Source: Tipula vernalis (Eukaryota > Arthropoda > Insecta > Diptera > Tipulidae). From it: a stretch of DNA of 64,000 nt. The position numbers were made by a program, and so were the translations under genes. Shown here piece by piece: positions 22,401 through 37,400 of this stretch; the stretch's first letter is position 1; the number at the start of each line of letters is the position of its first letter. The notes beneath the pieces are model-generated. The model was not told the origin of the DNA, did no database searches, and worked only from the letters and a program-made list of their open reading frames with translations. The stretch covers positions 117,108,838 to 117,172,837 of the forward strand of contig OY282558.1 in NCBI GenBank assembly GCA_958295665.1, read 5' to 3'.

Positions 22401-25400
22401 AGAGTGACATTTCGGTCTACAATTTTCATGAAGATAGTTTTGTTTTTCGTCAATGATGTCAAAAGTTATACGAAAAAGGCAAAACGCTGTCCAAGCCAGA
22501 AACTGAAAGTATTTCCATCAGCAAATCGCTACTGGCGATGAAAAATGGATAAAATATGAGAATGTCGTTCGAAAAAGGTTATCAAAGAAAGGTGAACTAC
22601 CGCAAGCGACTTTCAAGCCAGTGTTCAAAAATTTGAGAGAGCTTGCCTGGGAAGTTTTGATGCATCTACCGTGCCCGGACCTTGCACTCTCTGACCACCA
22701 TTTGTTTCGATTTCTGCAAAACCCTCTTGATGGTCGAAAGTACCAATTCCACAACAATGTTTATACTACTCAAACAAAGGTAGGATTGTAACTAATATTC
22801 TACAGAAGGTAGAAGGAAATCTAATTTTCTATGAGTGATTCCTGAACGTTAGAGATATGTACTTTACCCAACACAATCGGAAAAAAAAAATTCATCTAGA
22901 AACTGGACTTTGGTCAGTTTTTCTTCGATTTGGCCGCACTGTGCCACGGTAGCCACCGAAATTAGCGATACACAAAACACCGAAGTTTTAATTAAATTAT
23001 TTTGTGTATGACGACGACAACAGAAAAACAAAACTCGAACCGAAGAATCCAAAATCGAATGCAATTTTTGATTTATGCTTGTTCTCCAATAATTAGGTCA
23101 GAGGTGCCAAAATCCAACCCAAATTAAAAGCTGCGACCTCATTGTAAACTACAGTTTTGTTTTGGTCAAAACCAATCTAAAAAAACGCATTGTTGCTTCG
23201 TCTCCTTTCCGACAATCTTACATCATTTTACGTTTTATGGATCTTAAAAAATGCATTAGTTTAGGTTAAGTTTAGGTAGCGGTCCATTAGAGCCAGGCAT
23301 ACACACATGGTCCGTAGCCATACTACGATTTATTGTTTATCCCCCAACTCATTGAAACCAATTTGAGCTGTTAATGAAACGCTGGATACTCCTGACTTCC
23401 ATCCAACTTAGGTCCATCAGGTCATTGACGGAGGGTGCCCTTAGAAACCTTTAGTTTGTTTCATGCCAGACAAGATGAAGTACTGTATCTTCTTCCTCTT
23501 CGTCCTTGCATCTACGAGAGTAGTCATGTGAGAAGAAAACAAATTTATTAGAATGCATGCCTATGAGACAGCGCCCTTTAATCACTCCAAAACCACACTG
23601 ATCTCACTTCAGACAGTTCTGGACTACTTTTGACGTGAGGAGGTGTGAATAAAGCGTTTTAATGGCAGCCTGACTGTCCGTATAAATGCGAATACCAGAA
23701 GCCAATATTACATTATACCTCAACCAGTCCACGACTTTCTCTATCGTAGTTACTTCAGCTTGAAAATTGCTACAGTAGTCGAGGAGACTGGGGAAGAGGT
23801 TTAACATAAGTTCCTCGCAGAACACCCCAGCCCCGAAACTTCCATCACGTTTTGAACCATCAGTGAAGAAGTTCATAACTCCTGGTTCCAAAACTGAATC
23901 CATCATCCAGTCCTTTTTAGGTGGTATCCCAGTATCCCAGTTCGGAATTTTGTGCCGAAAGATAGTGACGGGACAGTACAGTCTAGATAGATAAGTGCCC
24001 TGTATTGTTGCAGGTCCATAATAGGATGCATTTAAGTCGTATGGCAGTACAAGTTGCAAACTGTTTTCCCAAGATATCTAGAGGAGTGAAAAATAGCAGA
24101 GTCCCCAGTGCCTGAGTGGATGTGCTCCTCAGTGAACCACTGATCCACAGAGAGATTGTTCTCTGAACTTTTTTCAACAGCTTTTGGTTAACAGTTTTGT
24201 CCAGAGCTGGGCCTAGATTTTTACCCCAAACAAAAGTGTGAGGCTGACTACTTCAATATGAAGCCAATGTTTAATGGGGGACTCCAGTCCCATCATCAAG
24301 TATTTGTCGAGCTACAGTTTTTCATGTAATCTTTTGTTGTTTTGTTTCTTTCAGTGGTTTATACAAATAGGACTCATGTTATTGCTCGGGTCGCAAAATG
24401 CTATTGTGGTAACTAGTGAGCAAAGTGAGATATTATCCATGAGGGATAAGTTTTCCGAGCGGATAATATCTCTTTACAACCTTATTTTGAGGAAGGGTAA
24501 GCTGAAAGAAAGCAAGCACTCTGGAAGCGTATTAATCGAAAAGCTCGTCACAATTGAAAAGTTTAAACCATCGAACAATCCTCAGAATATAAATTGTAAT
24601 TTTGAAATGCTTTGGAACTTGAATCTTTTTAGGATGGTAGCATCGCATGAGAATAGTATATGTTCCGATGTCTCCTTACCGTAGTTACAGAATCTGCATT
24701 GGTCCGTAAGGGAACTTCCCATTTTATGTAGATGGCCGTTGAAAGAGTCGTGTTCTGTTAAAAATCAGGTAAAGGATCTTAGGGATTGGCGGTCCATTCT
24801 CGGTGCCTCTCCCAGACGTATAATATTATAACCGAATAATTTCTTGGCCTGCCTCATCCCAATGGAGGACTCCCAGAGTAATTTCATATAGTTCTGCTCC
24901 CAGTCCCTTATTCTCTGCTGCCTCATTTCCTCTAATGGTGGAGTGGCCAGGAGACGACAATAGATCTCGGTCTACATATATTTCTTTTTGAGACATTGAA
25001 GCACACATACCTCAATATCAAAGGTATCTGCCTGAAAAACTGTGGGGGTGCTACCCAGTGGTATGCATAGTTCTAGGTCGGTCCCGACTATCCCTACACC
25101 GGTACCACCGTCTGTTTTTGACCCATCCGTATACCATACAGAAGCATGGCGGGGGAGGTAGAAGATAATATTCTCTACCAATGCCCTATCGGGAAAACTA
25201 ATAGTACAATTCCTGCGACAGTCGATTGTCCTTAAGGATGTAATCCTCCTGTTTTTTAGCATGTTTATAATCCACCTTACGGTGGAAGGGTCTATACCCC
25301 TTGTTAGTGATTGTTCCTGAATTACTTTGAAACAAGTATTATCAAAAGCTCCTTGGAGATCAATAAAAGAGCAAACTAATAATTCTTTATTCCGAAGCGT

Positions 25401-28400
25401 ATCTTCGATTTCCGCTGCCTGCTCGTGTATAGCCGTTTCTGTTAATTTCCCTGTTTGGTAGGCGGGCTGCCTAGAGTCCAGAGGGTATCTTTGGAGAGTG
25501 TTTGATCTGATACAAAGTCCCAGAATTTTCTCCATGGTTTTCAGTAAAAATGATGTGAGGCTAATAGGTCTATAAAACCTAATCTCCTCTAGGAATCTTT
25601 TCCCCGCTTTTAGGATAAAAATCTTCCGAACCTCCCTTCAGCATTTTAAAACATATTCCAAGCTGTAGTTGGCCCTGAAGAGTATAGTAAGGTAAGTCTG
25701 AAGGCCTTGTTGTAAAAATACGGTTGATGAGGTACTCGTGTCAAACAGGGTAAGATCCAGTACCTCTCTCCTAACCGCGTTCACAAAGGTCGCATCACTC
25801 CCTTTATTGTTAACTACTAAGAACTTGAAACGCTTTAATTAGGAAAACAATATTGTAGCGCTAAATTCGAATCAGACAGGTTTATTATTTTGTTGTAATA
25901 AAAATATTTAAAAGCAAATACGAATAACAAATTCAAATATTTAATTGATTGTCAATTTCACAATAATGATTGGATTTTAAATCAATGAAACAAATTAAAG
26001 TGAGAACTTAAGTCTAGAACGTAGTGACCTTCACAAAACTAGAAAAAAGACATAAACAGGAAATAAGCATTTTACATTTTCGATTAAAAAAGGTCAGTGC
26101 CAGATATTTTTTGTTTTGTTCAATGACAGGTATTTAGAATAATTTGGAATAATTTAAAGTACTTACATTAACCGGTAGCGTTGAACCAATAAAGAAACCC
26201 CACGATTGTGCACACAACGTTGCGGCCAAACACATGGCCAAAAAGTAGAAGAATCGCCAATTCTCGTAGTAATTCCCGGTCAGATAATAGCTTATAATGA
26301 CATATAAGCTTGCACACATCATCTATAAGAATTAAAAGTATGTATGTATATGTAACTGTTTTACGGTTATGTTATTTTACGTATACATACTCAATAAATT
26401 AACAAATAATCAATACAAGGTGAGTTGCTTGATAATTTATCTAAAATAACACAACGCCATAATTTAATGTAGGCGAGACGCTCTAGTACTACTTACTTGG
26501 AATGGTATTTCCCATAATACGATTGATAAAAAGAACGGACCCAGATTATACCACCGATTGAAATGTTCTCGTGTCAGCATTTCCATTTCGGTGGGAACTA
26601 AATGTAAAATGAGTTTTGATTAGAATGTTGCCATTACATAAATATTTGGTTAATTTCTAATGAAACCAAATGTTTAGTATAAAAATGAAAGTTTTTTGTT
26701 TTAGTGTAATATCTATAACGTGAGCTAATAACTTTGAAATAGTTTAAAGACTTTAAAGTATTGCGTGTTTACGCTATATAGCGCTTTTGATTAAACAAGC
26801 AATCACCAATTTTATTTTAGTTAAGCACTTAGACTATATTTACTTACATGACATCATAACGGACATTTTTCCGGTGTAAACAAGCAGTAGTATAGTTCCA
26901 TATAGATAAACATAATTGCCAAGCACTGTGTTCGCCGTTGGTCCAACCCCATTGTAAATATACCCAAATATTCCACCTAATGAGCTGTGTACAATAATTC
27001 GAGCGATTAATAAAAACTGTCAAAATAAAAAGATATATTACGAGATAGATATCAACCAAGCCTATATATTGTGTTTATTTTTTAACATCTTACATAATTT
27101 CTTGTTACAGTTATAAAATTACGTTTGTAAAGTAGTAAAAATTGCATTAGCCATGACGCTGGATATGTTATGTTTTGTTCACCTGTATCATACGATATGC
27201 TTTCCAATTTTTCGTTATTATTTGTGATTGAATATTTAAACCCGTAGACATTCGTTAGACTTCCTGTTGCTCTTGATTTTTTGTAGTCTGCGGAAGTAGA
27301 AAAAAAAAACAAAACCAATCACTATTTTGTGATTATCCTTGACCATAATATGCAGTCAAATATATTTGGACGGTGTAAACATGTGTACCGTCTTGACTTC
27401 AAAATTCGTTTATTTATCCATAACTTAAACCGATATTGCTTATTTAGCAGACAAATATTAATATTCAAATACCCAGCCCAATATACATGAGTGTATATGA
27501 CGGTATATAACCAACAAAGCAGCAAATTAATTGTAAAATATTCAACCTTGCGTTGATCATGAATTTGTATAATAAAATCAGACCATTCAAATAAATAAAT
27601 CGCTTATATATTGAAATTGTGCGAATTATAAGACACGCTAGACAAAGTGGAAGATGTCGTGACGGAAAAGTGCAACGAACTGGTCATACCCATATTTGGT
27701 TGTTTGTACGTTTGAATAACTTGGAGCTCTATAACAGTAAAGAGATGACCGAAAATGAGGTTTCTTGCTCTTCGTTCACAAATTATTTCTTTCTAATTAT
27801 TAATTGAATTATCAAAATACTCTAACAAAATTACAGCATAAAAATGTAAGCGCGCTGGATTCTCGTTGCTTTTACTGGATGCTGCTTATACAACAAAATT
27901 AAACGTATATCTCCGAAACCGTTAAAAATCCTGCTTATCGTTGGAAACGTCACAGAATTGAATAAATCTAAAATATAAAGGGTTGAAACCTCTTAAGGTG
28001 CCTCCCAAACCTCCAACTCAATTTACAACTCAACCTATATCTCAATCGCAATTAAATCAACAAATCAACCTTTAATCCACTTTTAAATCAACCCTTGACC
28101 TAACTCCAAATCGACCCTTAAATAATTCCCCAACCGAATAACTCACACCACAATGCAAGCTAACTAAATACTAATTCTATATCAACTCAACTTAGCTCGA
28201 CCTCAACTCAATTCAATCTAACCGCCCATTAAACCCTAAACTCGATCTCATATTAGTCTTTCAAGTCCAACACAATTTCAACTCAAACCCTGCTCACCAT
28301 CATACCGACATACGTACCGTCGTACCATAATAACCTTAAACAATCATTCCATCATACCATTATCCCATTAAACCATCATACCATCAGGACGCTAAACCAT

Positions 28401-31400
28401 TAAACCACCATACAGTCGTACCATTGTACAACCGTGACTCGAACCATCACACCGTGATGTATATCTTACTATCAATCCACCACCTTCATAACATTATACC
28501 ATCAAATCATTATAAAATCGTACCATCATACAATCATATAATTGTGATGTATTTGAATTGTTAATGGAACGCACCCGAAATTATATAGAAACGAACGTGC
28601 GGAACGCACCCGCATGGACGTATGACGGCAGAATGAATTTTAGTGCGAAACTGTAAAGACGTGTGGGTAAAGAAATAAAAGTAACTTGTATTGAAATAAA
28701 TAATTGTTTTATTGTAATTAATACTCGTATGTGGCAAAACACTACAATGGCGACGAGAATTAAACAAGATGAATAAAGAACGCAAACACTATAAAAAGGT
28801 TATCAAAGAAGTGCAAGAATAAAAATAAGAAAATAAAAAGTGCATATGGACGTCACTTCGTGAGAAAATAAAAAAAATAAAAATAAAAAAAAACATGGCG
28901 GATAAATATGTGCAAATGCAACCATTTGATGGTAGTGACGAATGGGAAATCTATGAAGAAAAGTTGGCTTTTCACTTTAGCTACAACAAAGTCGTAGATA
29001 AAGGATTGCAGCGGGATATGCTGATAAATTTATTAGTGACAACGGTACTGAAAGTGGTAAGAGACACTATTTCACCAAAAAAATTAAAAGAAACAACATA
29101 CGAGGAAATACATATGTAATGTATTAAAGGAGCACTACACGCCAGTGTTAATCATCTTTAAGGAAAGGAAATTATTTTTTACGGCAAATAAAAGAATTGA
29201 GGAGTCAATCAACGAATATGGGGCAAGATTGAGGGGTTTGGCTATCAATTGTAAATTTGGAGATAATCTACCCCATAATTTGGTCAACCAATTTGTAATG
29301 GGAATGGAGAACAAAATTTTTTTACGGCTGTGTGAGGAAGATGAAACGTTGACGTGGGACAAGGCGATTTCCATTGCGTTGAAAATGTAGATGAAAGCAA
29401 AGGATAAATCAGAGGTGTGTGCAATCCATAACAGTATGTAACCGGACAATTTTTTTTGGTTCACCCAGTAAATTTCTTTATACAAAAAAAAATTTTTCTA
29501 CATATTTCGGTTTTTTTTCATTGAAAGTATTGAAACAGAAAAATCTGTTATCTAAAGCGAAATTGTTATGTTATGAGTATAGATGTAATTGTAATTAGGA
29601 AAACAAAATAAAACGAATAAGTAAAAATAAAATAATTGAAATGGTAATGATGTATATGAATAGCGGTACGAACAAAAAAGGTGGTGTTGGTGTGAATGAT
29701 GATGGCGAGGTAGTAGAAGAGGATCTCTCTTGTTTTTGGACCGCAGAGGCGAATAGATTAAAAATAGAATAAAATTAAAAAAAACGATAATTGAGGTTTT
29801 TAATAATTTTAAGAAATAATATTTTGGATAAATAATATTTTTAATCTTAAAATTAATTATAATACATAAATATAATATATTTAAAAATAATAGTTTAAAT
29901 AAAAAAACTATGAACTATGTGTTAATTGTGGATATAAAAAGTGCTAAAGTTCCTGTTAAGGTTTAGTTCTTGAAAAATAAAAAAAAAATAAAAACTGATA
30001 ACCAGACAGTTAGTGTATGAACAATTTAATATTTCTAATGTTGCAATTAAAAACAATTTATAATAATAATGAGAACTATATATATATAATGATAATGTTA
30101 TTTAAATTAATAATTAGCTAGTGAATTACTAAAAGCTAAATAATCTAAAAATAAATAATCTACGACTATTTTCGGGCGATTTATGATTTTATCGCAATTA
30201 TGAACACCACGTTGGATTACCACGATATATCATCAATGCGCGCCATCAGGTACCATTTGTAAAATATTAGAATACATAAGAAATTTCTAGTTTATAATAA
30301 TTAATAATAAATTTTTGCTATTGTTTAGTTTTAGTATTTAAATTACCTTTTTTGTTTGATTTATTTTATTTTTTTTTAATGGAAATTGAATAAAGCCATT
30401 TAATATGGGTAGGTAAGGTAATCGCGGCCTCGTGACAGTAACACAATTTATTTTTGCAGCATTTCAAGCTTTCTAGGAACATTGTAATAAAAACCCATCC
30501 CACGCGCTGCACGCTAGCCGGCCGAAAAAGCTGCAACAGTGTATTTCTAGGAAGTCTGCAACGGTTATCTATACCTTTACGATAGCTGTCCGTTACAAGT
30601 ACGAAGAAAAGTCAAACAAATTATGGGAGAGGAGATAATCAACCACGGATGGAACGAAGCAACAGTAGATCGGAATTCGTAAGTAAGAGAAATGGGAAAT
30701 GTTATAAATGTGGATTGTCAAACCACGATTTTAGCATGTGTAAATTTATTAAATTAAAATGTAGGAATTGTAATGTCATAGGACATAGTGCTAGGGTTTG
30801 CCACAACTATCAGAAGAACAATGTCTGCGACAACGCGGAAAGTTTAAATCTAGAAAAGTTAAACTCGAATATACATCATAGGGATAGTGGTGCAAACGAA
30901 ATAGAAACTGTGTATAGTATTAGGGATAACAATGGAAAGATATCTGATGATCCATATATAGTAAAAATTGTAGTAAATAGGAAGAAAATTTCGATGTTAC
31001 TTGATACTGGGGCGAAAATTGCGGTCATATCGGGGAATACATACAGTACAAACAAAAAGTCAAGTTTGCGGTCGTAAAAGACGATATTCCATCGGTGGTC
31101 GGACGTAATTTCCTAAAATTACTTGATATTAATTTAACGACGATCTGCAAAGATTTTGTGTAATTCAAACGAATAGTAAATTAGATTCACTTTTAAAAGA
31201 GTTCAATAATTTATTTGAAGAAGGGTTGGGTAAATACACACTTGGTAAAATACATTTAGAGTTAGAAGAGGGTGCAAAACCAATTTTTAGTAAACCCCGT
31301 CAGGTACCTTATGCTTTTAAACAACTAGTCGAAAAAGAGTTAGAGCGGTTAGAAGATGAGGGAGTCATAACTCCAATTGAAACATCAGATTTTGGAACAC

Positions 31401-34400
31401 CATTAGTTCCAATAGTTAAATCAAATGGAAAATTGAGAATTTGTGGAGATTATAGGGCAACGGTAAATAAGTATATAAAAGATGTCAAACACCCACTTCC
31501 AAGGATTGACGAAGTCGTAAACTCGTTAAGAGGAGGACAGAAATTCACTAAACTGGATTTAGCGTGTGCGTGCAATCAGTTGGAATTGGACGACGATAGT
31601 AAAAAAAATAGTAACGTGGAGCACCCATAAAGGAGTATTCCAAATGAACAGAATGCCATATGGTATTAAACCCGCTAGTGGCCTATTTCAAAGTATCATG
31701 GAAAAATTGTTGCAAGGTATTCCAGGTGTTACTATATTTGTGGATGACATAGCTATAACAGGCTCGAGTGAGAAAGAACATCTAGAAAATCTGAGAAAAG
31801 TTTTTGAAAAATTAAATATGGCAGGGTTAAGATTAAATAGGAGCAAATGTTTATTCTTTAAGAACAATTTAAATTATTTGGGGTTTATCGTAAATGAACA
31901 GGGACTGACAAAAACAAAAGAAAGGGTTGAAACGGTGGTAAAAGCAAAACCACTAACAAATGTGACAGAGGTTCGTTCATTCTGTGGGCTAATAAATTAT
32001 TATGGAAAATTTATCAAGAATTTGTCCACTATTATGAATCCGATGTATAATTTATTAAAAAAATCGGTCCCGTTCAGTTGGTCAAAAGAGTGCATGACAT
32101 CGTTTGAGAAAGTAAAAAGTGACATTACTTCGGATGTTACATTGGCACATTTTGATTCTTCAATTCCAATTACGCTGTCGTGTGATGCGTCGCATAAAGG
32201 AATTGGCGCAGTGTTATCCCACAATTTTTCAAACGGGGGGGAAAGACCGATCGCGTTTATTTCAAGAACGCTGACAGGGTCTGAGCTAAATTACAGTGTC
32301 ATGGACAAGGAGGCTTTAGCGATTTATTGGGCTGTAAAGAAATTATATCATTATCTAATTGGAAATGAATTTACGTTAAAGACAGACCATAAACCGCTGT
32401 TAATATTATTTTGCGAAAGTAAAGGTTTACCACAAATGGCTGCAAGTCGATTGCAACGTTGGGCTCATTTTTTAAGTGGCTTTAATTACAAAATCCAGTA
32501 CATTAAAAGTGCCGAAAATCAAGCCGATATTTTTTCGAGATTACCGGTGGAAATTATTACCAATGAAGATAAGGATGATGAAATACAAGGAATGGTTGAT
32601 TATATAAATTTCATGGATAGAGGGAAGGATATAGTGATTGACTTTAGTGTAATTAAAGCAGAAACTAGGAAAGATCCGATATTATCGAAAGTTTTAGATG
32701 CGGTAAAGTTTAATGATTTTAAATGGTTAGATGATCCACCATTTTTACCATACGTTAGAGTAAAGGATGAGTTATCGGTGAAGCAAGAGGTTCTCATGAG
32801 AGGGTACAGAGTAGTTATCCCAGAAAAGCTACGTAATAGCTTGCTAAACGAAATCCATAGCTCACATTTTGGAATAGTGAAGACCAAAGCAGTAGCTCGA
32901 TCGTATATATGGTGGCCAAAGATTGACGAAGACATTACATTGAAAATAAAGAATTGTAGGTCGTGTATAAGTGTGCTACCGAATCCGAACAAGTGTAGTT
33001 TAATGCCGTGGAAATACCCTGGGAGAGCGTGGAGTCGTATCCATGCGGATTTCGCTGGCCCATTTTTGACGAATAATTTTTTAATAGTAGTGGACGCGTA
33101 TTCCAAATGGGTCGAAATCATAAGAATGCCGAAAGTCACAGCTCAAAGCACCATAGTGGTGCTAAGAGAACTGTTTGCGAAATACGGATTACCGGACACT
33201 TTCGTGTCTGATAATGGAGGGCAGTTCAGCGCTCTTGATATGGGAGAATATTTAAAGTTGCATGGTATCAAGCACATATTAATAGCTCCAGGACACCCAG
33301 CAAGCAATAGTCAAGCTGAGAATGCGGTGGGTTCGTTCAAAAGTGCATTGAAAGCTATGGTAGATGAACATGACCGAAACAAAAAGTGGTGGACATTGAT
33401 TTAATGTTACAACGGTATCTGATAGATTATCGTTCAACGAAACATGGCACGACAAACGAAACACCAGCAAAGTTAATGTTAGGTAGAGAGGTGAAAACAA
33501 AGCTAAATTTATTAAAACCGCCGTCTCAGAAGGAAACAGTTGAAAGGGCGCAGAGGGCACAAGTCAAGAATTTCAAGGGTAAGCGAAGCATAAGGTACAT
33601 GATTGGGCAAAAAGTCGTAGTTAAAAATTATGCAGATCCAAATAATAGTAAATGGGTTGATGCAGAAATCATAAGAATTATAGGACCAAGATCATACATT
33701 GTAAAGTTAGGAACGGGACGCATGGTTAAAAGGCACATAAATCAGATCAGAGACAATGTTATAATTGAAACGAATCAAACAAATGATCATTTTCCAGTTT
33801 CAGTATTTAAAAAACACCAAAGGTATAACTCGTACAAGTCCGGGAGTGGGGAATGTATGAATCCTTACGCAGTCTCTGTTATGAAACGAGATTTAAGCAT
33901 TGAAAATAAAGTCGCAGATGATGAATCCGATCCCGAGGCAAGTAACGTCGAAATAATTGCTAACGAGGACAGTACAGTAAATAGTAATGAAAGCATAGTG
34001 TTAAGTGACAGTAACGATAATTTGGTTCCTGTAGAGGCAAACACTGACAGAAGTAGAAGTGGAAGAATAATACAGAAACCAATACGTTATCGTCATTAAA
34101 TTAGTAATGTTAAAGATCATAATATTATATAATAACTTTAGGTTTAAGGAAATTGTTACGATGTAGATTTAACTATAGTAGAGGGATGTGATGTATTTGA
34201 ATTGTTAATGGAACGCACCCGAAATTATATAGAAACGAACGTGCGGAACGCACCCGCATGTATGACGGCAGAATGAATTTTAGTGCGAAACTGTAAAGAC
34301 GTGTGGGTAAAGAAATAAAAGTAACTTGTATTGAAATAAATAATTGTTTTATTGTAATTAATACTCGTATGTGGCAAAACATTACAATAATCATACATGT

Positions 34401-37400
34401 TTTACACTTCATGTTGATCCTTTTATACTTCGAACTGAAATTTTACATCTAAAATTGAACCTTTTACAGTTCAAATTGAACCGTTAACAAATTATAAGAA
34501 TGGCCAATTAGGATGGAGCTTGGCTATTCCTTAACCAATTATGATAAAAATTGACATGTGCGTTGGAAATGGGATTCTCACATGATTTTTTGATATAGTT
34601 CTGTAATATGGTCAACAAGAAAGTAACTTAGGTATTAAACGGTTATGATAAATTTTAATGTTTCCAACAAATAGAAGGAAATGTGACCCAAGAATTATTT
34701 TTAGACGAGGTTGTGAGAAATATGTGAATATGGCTTCATTAATGTTGTTTATTTAGGTTTATGTGAATCATGCAGCTGTTGAGGTTTCTTTAAGACAGCC
34801 TAAATATACTAGACATCCTAAACCAACGATCAAGATTATCTCCGTAACAATATTTAAGTTTCATTAGAAACTTCCCTTGTCAATCCTTCGCGTAAAACTT
34901 TGGGTTATATTTCCTGAGTATTTGCTGTCAGAGTGGTAAGTTTGGTCATGTTTAGAAAAATATAATATGTAACGTGTCATTATTGAAACTAATAAGGGTA
35001 GTGCAGAGTTTAGGAATTAGAACTACTTTAAGTTTATGAGAGGACTTAAAATTAGCATAAAAGCTCATATTTTGTTAGTTACGATGTTAAAAAGAAAAGT
35101 TTGACGTTGATTATTTATTAACAGGTCGAACCAACCAAGATTGCTTTTAAAATTTTTCCAAAAGGACGGCTACAATCAGCTACTTAAACCAGAGCTTAGT
35201 CCAGTCAATACAGTCGTGAAAGCGTACGGCAATGTTGACATTCCAGTTCGTGGTACCTTAGATGTTGTGGCTAAATACCAAGATCTTAGCCTAAAACTTA
35301 GAATCCTGGTTACCGATACAAATGGGGCGCATATTTTCGGAATGAATTGGTTCAACCAATTTGGATTCAAAATTTCTAAAGGAAATTTTCAGTTAGAAGA
35401 AGATTTTGTTGGCGCGATCGAATGGCAAGACAAAATAGATGTTCTGTGTCAGAAATTTACAAAAGTTTTCGAGCCAACCTTAGGTCATTGTTCGGTATTT
35501 AAAGCTCACCTGCTTCTGAAACCGAACTTCATGCCTAAATTTTTCAAAACGCGTCCGATTCCCTTCGAACAGATGCCAGTCGTGAAGAAAGAGATCGAAA
35601 GATTGGAGTTCTTGGATGTCATCCGGCCTGTTCAGTTCAGTCAATGGGCCGCTCCCATTGTTGTAGTACAGAAGGCAAACAACAATATTCGTATTTGTGG
35701 AGATTTCAAGGTTATAGTGAACCCTCAGTTATGTATCGAACAGTACCCGATACCTCGAGTGGAAGAATTATTTCATCGTCTTCAAAGAGGTAGGCAGTTT
35801 TCCAAGATTGATTTAAGCGATGCTTATTTGCAAACTCGAGTTGGATGACGAGTCCAAGCAGCTGATGGTCATTACAACGCCTTTTGGGCTTTACCAATAT
35901 CAGCGATTGCCGTTTGGGGTTGCCAGCGCACCAGCAATTTTTCAAAAATTCATCGAGCAACTCACGTGCAACTCACTGGCGCATGTATCCAGCTATCTGG
36001 ATGACATATTAATTACGGGAGCAACGGAAGACGAACACTTAAAGAATTTAGAGGAAATTCTTCGGCGAATGAATGCGGCAAATTTAAGGGTTAATCTGCA
36101 AAAATGTAAATTTTTTCAGACCGAGGTCAAATATGTTGGGCATATAATAGATGCTGCGGGAATTCGTCCCACCACAAAGGGCCTTCAGGCAATCGAGCAG
36201 ATGCCTCGTCCAAAAGATTTAAAGGAACTGCAAGCATTCATTGGTAAAGTAAACTACTCTAATAGATTTATTCCGAATTTTTCGCAGTTGGCAGCACCTT
36301 TAAATAAACTCCGGAAAAAGGACGTCCCATACCGTTGGGGGAAAGAACAGGAAGATTCGTTTCAAAGAATAAAACAACACATCGTCGAAGCAGCCAAACT
36401 TGTGCATTATCGAAGAGACTACCTTCTCGTGTTAGCGACGGATGCGTCACAGTACGGTATTGGAGCCGTACTATCGCATTTGTACCCCGATGGTTCCGAG
36501 CAGCCGATAGCCTTCGCATCCAAAACCCTTGATAAACACCAGATGCGGTATAGTCAGGTAGAGAAGGAGGCGCGATGCCGGAAATTTCACCAATATCTAT
36601 ATGGACGCCAGTTTGAATTAATACCCGATAATACCGGGTTAATGTCAATTTTCCGTCCAAACAATCAGTTACCATCGATGACAGCAAATCAGTTGCAACG
36701 ATGGGCCATTTTCCTAATGGGTTATACTTACACAATGCGGTTCCGTCCAACGGCTAAGCATGCCAATGCTGACGCATTTTCCAGATTACCCATGGGTCCG
36801 GATGATCAATTCGACAGAGATGAGGACATGATGGAAATCAATCAATTATACACCGTAAAACTTGATCGGATCCCGATCGATCATGAGAAAATAGCCACCG
36901 GTACCGCCCAAGACCAAGTTTTGTCACAAATTAGAACTTTCGTAAAAGAAGGGTGGCCAGATGCCATCAAGGACGAACAGCTTCGACCATATTGTGTAAG
37001 ACAAAATGCTATTTCCGTTTTTAATAATGTTTTACTTTTTCAGACTGACTATACTCGAGTAATTGTTCCATCCAGATTAAGAAAGCCAGTGCCCCAGTTG
37101 CCAAGAGATATCGTCGGCGGCCACTAGAGAATTCAAAAGTTGGCCAAATGCAGTGAAACCTTGGGAGAGGATACATTTAGATTTCGCGGGACCATCCATA
37201 CGTCATAAAAATGCGCGACATCACTGCCCAGTCGACTGTCCAAGCGCTACAAGCGATTTTTGCAATTGAGGGTCTGCCGGACACTATCGTGAGTGACAAC
37301 GGTACCGCGTTTACATCAGGTACATTCTTCGAATTTTGTCATCAAGACGGAATCCACCATCTAACGACAGCGCCGTTCCATCCTGCATCAAACGGAGATG

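Larger units (their letters stand above)
28543..34386 (+). mobile_element. Gypsy A: complete Ty3/gypsy element with both LTRs
   Basis: LTRs at 28543-28746 and 34187-34386 begin TGTGATG and end TACA. A perfect 5-base target duplication ATAAT flanks it (28538-28542 and 34387-34391). Between the LTRs are gag, zinc knuckles, protease, RT, RNase H and integrase in order on the plus strand, with no env. A purine tract AGAGGGA precedes the 3' LTR. LTRs differ by one 4-base indel and one substitution, so the insertion is recent, yet the coding frame is broken at several points, including A-runs. Primer site: TGGCGACG begins one base after the 5' LTR; the primer tRNA was not assigned. Confidence 0.93.

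Noticed and set aside
24274..24684. 136-codon plus-strand frame
   Set aside because: It lies antisense over the two LINE relics, whose minus-strand text explains the sequence.
26844..27059. 71-codon minus frame starting [11 protein letters not shown] as a separate gene
   Set aside because: It reads an ABCG exon in the wrong frame through the acceptor; the correct frame gives TM1-TM2.
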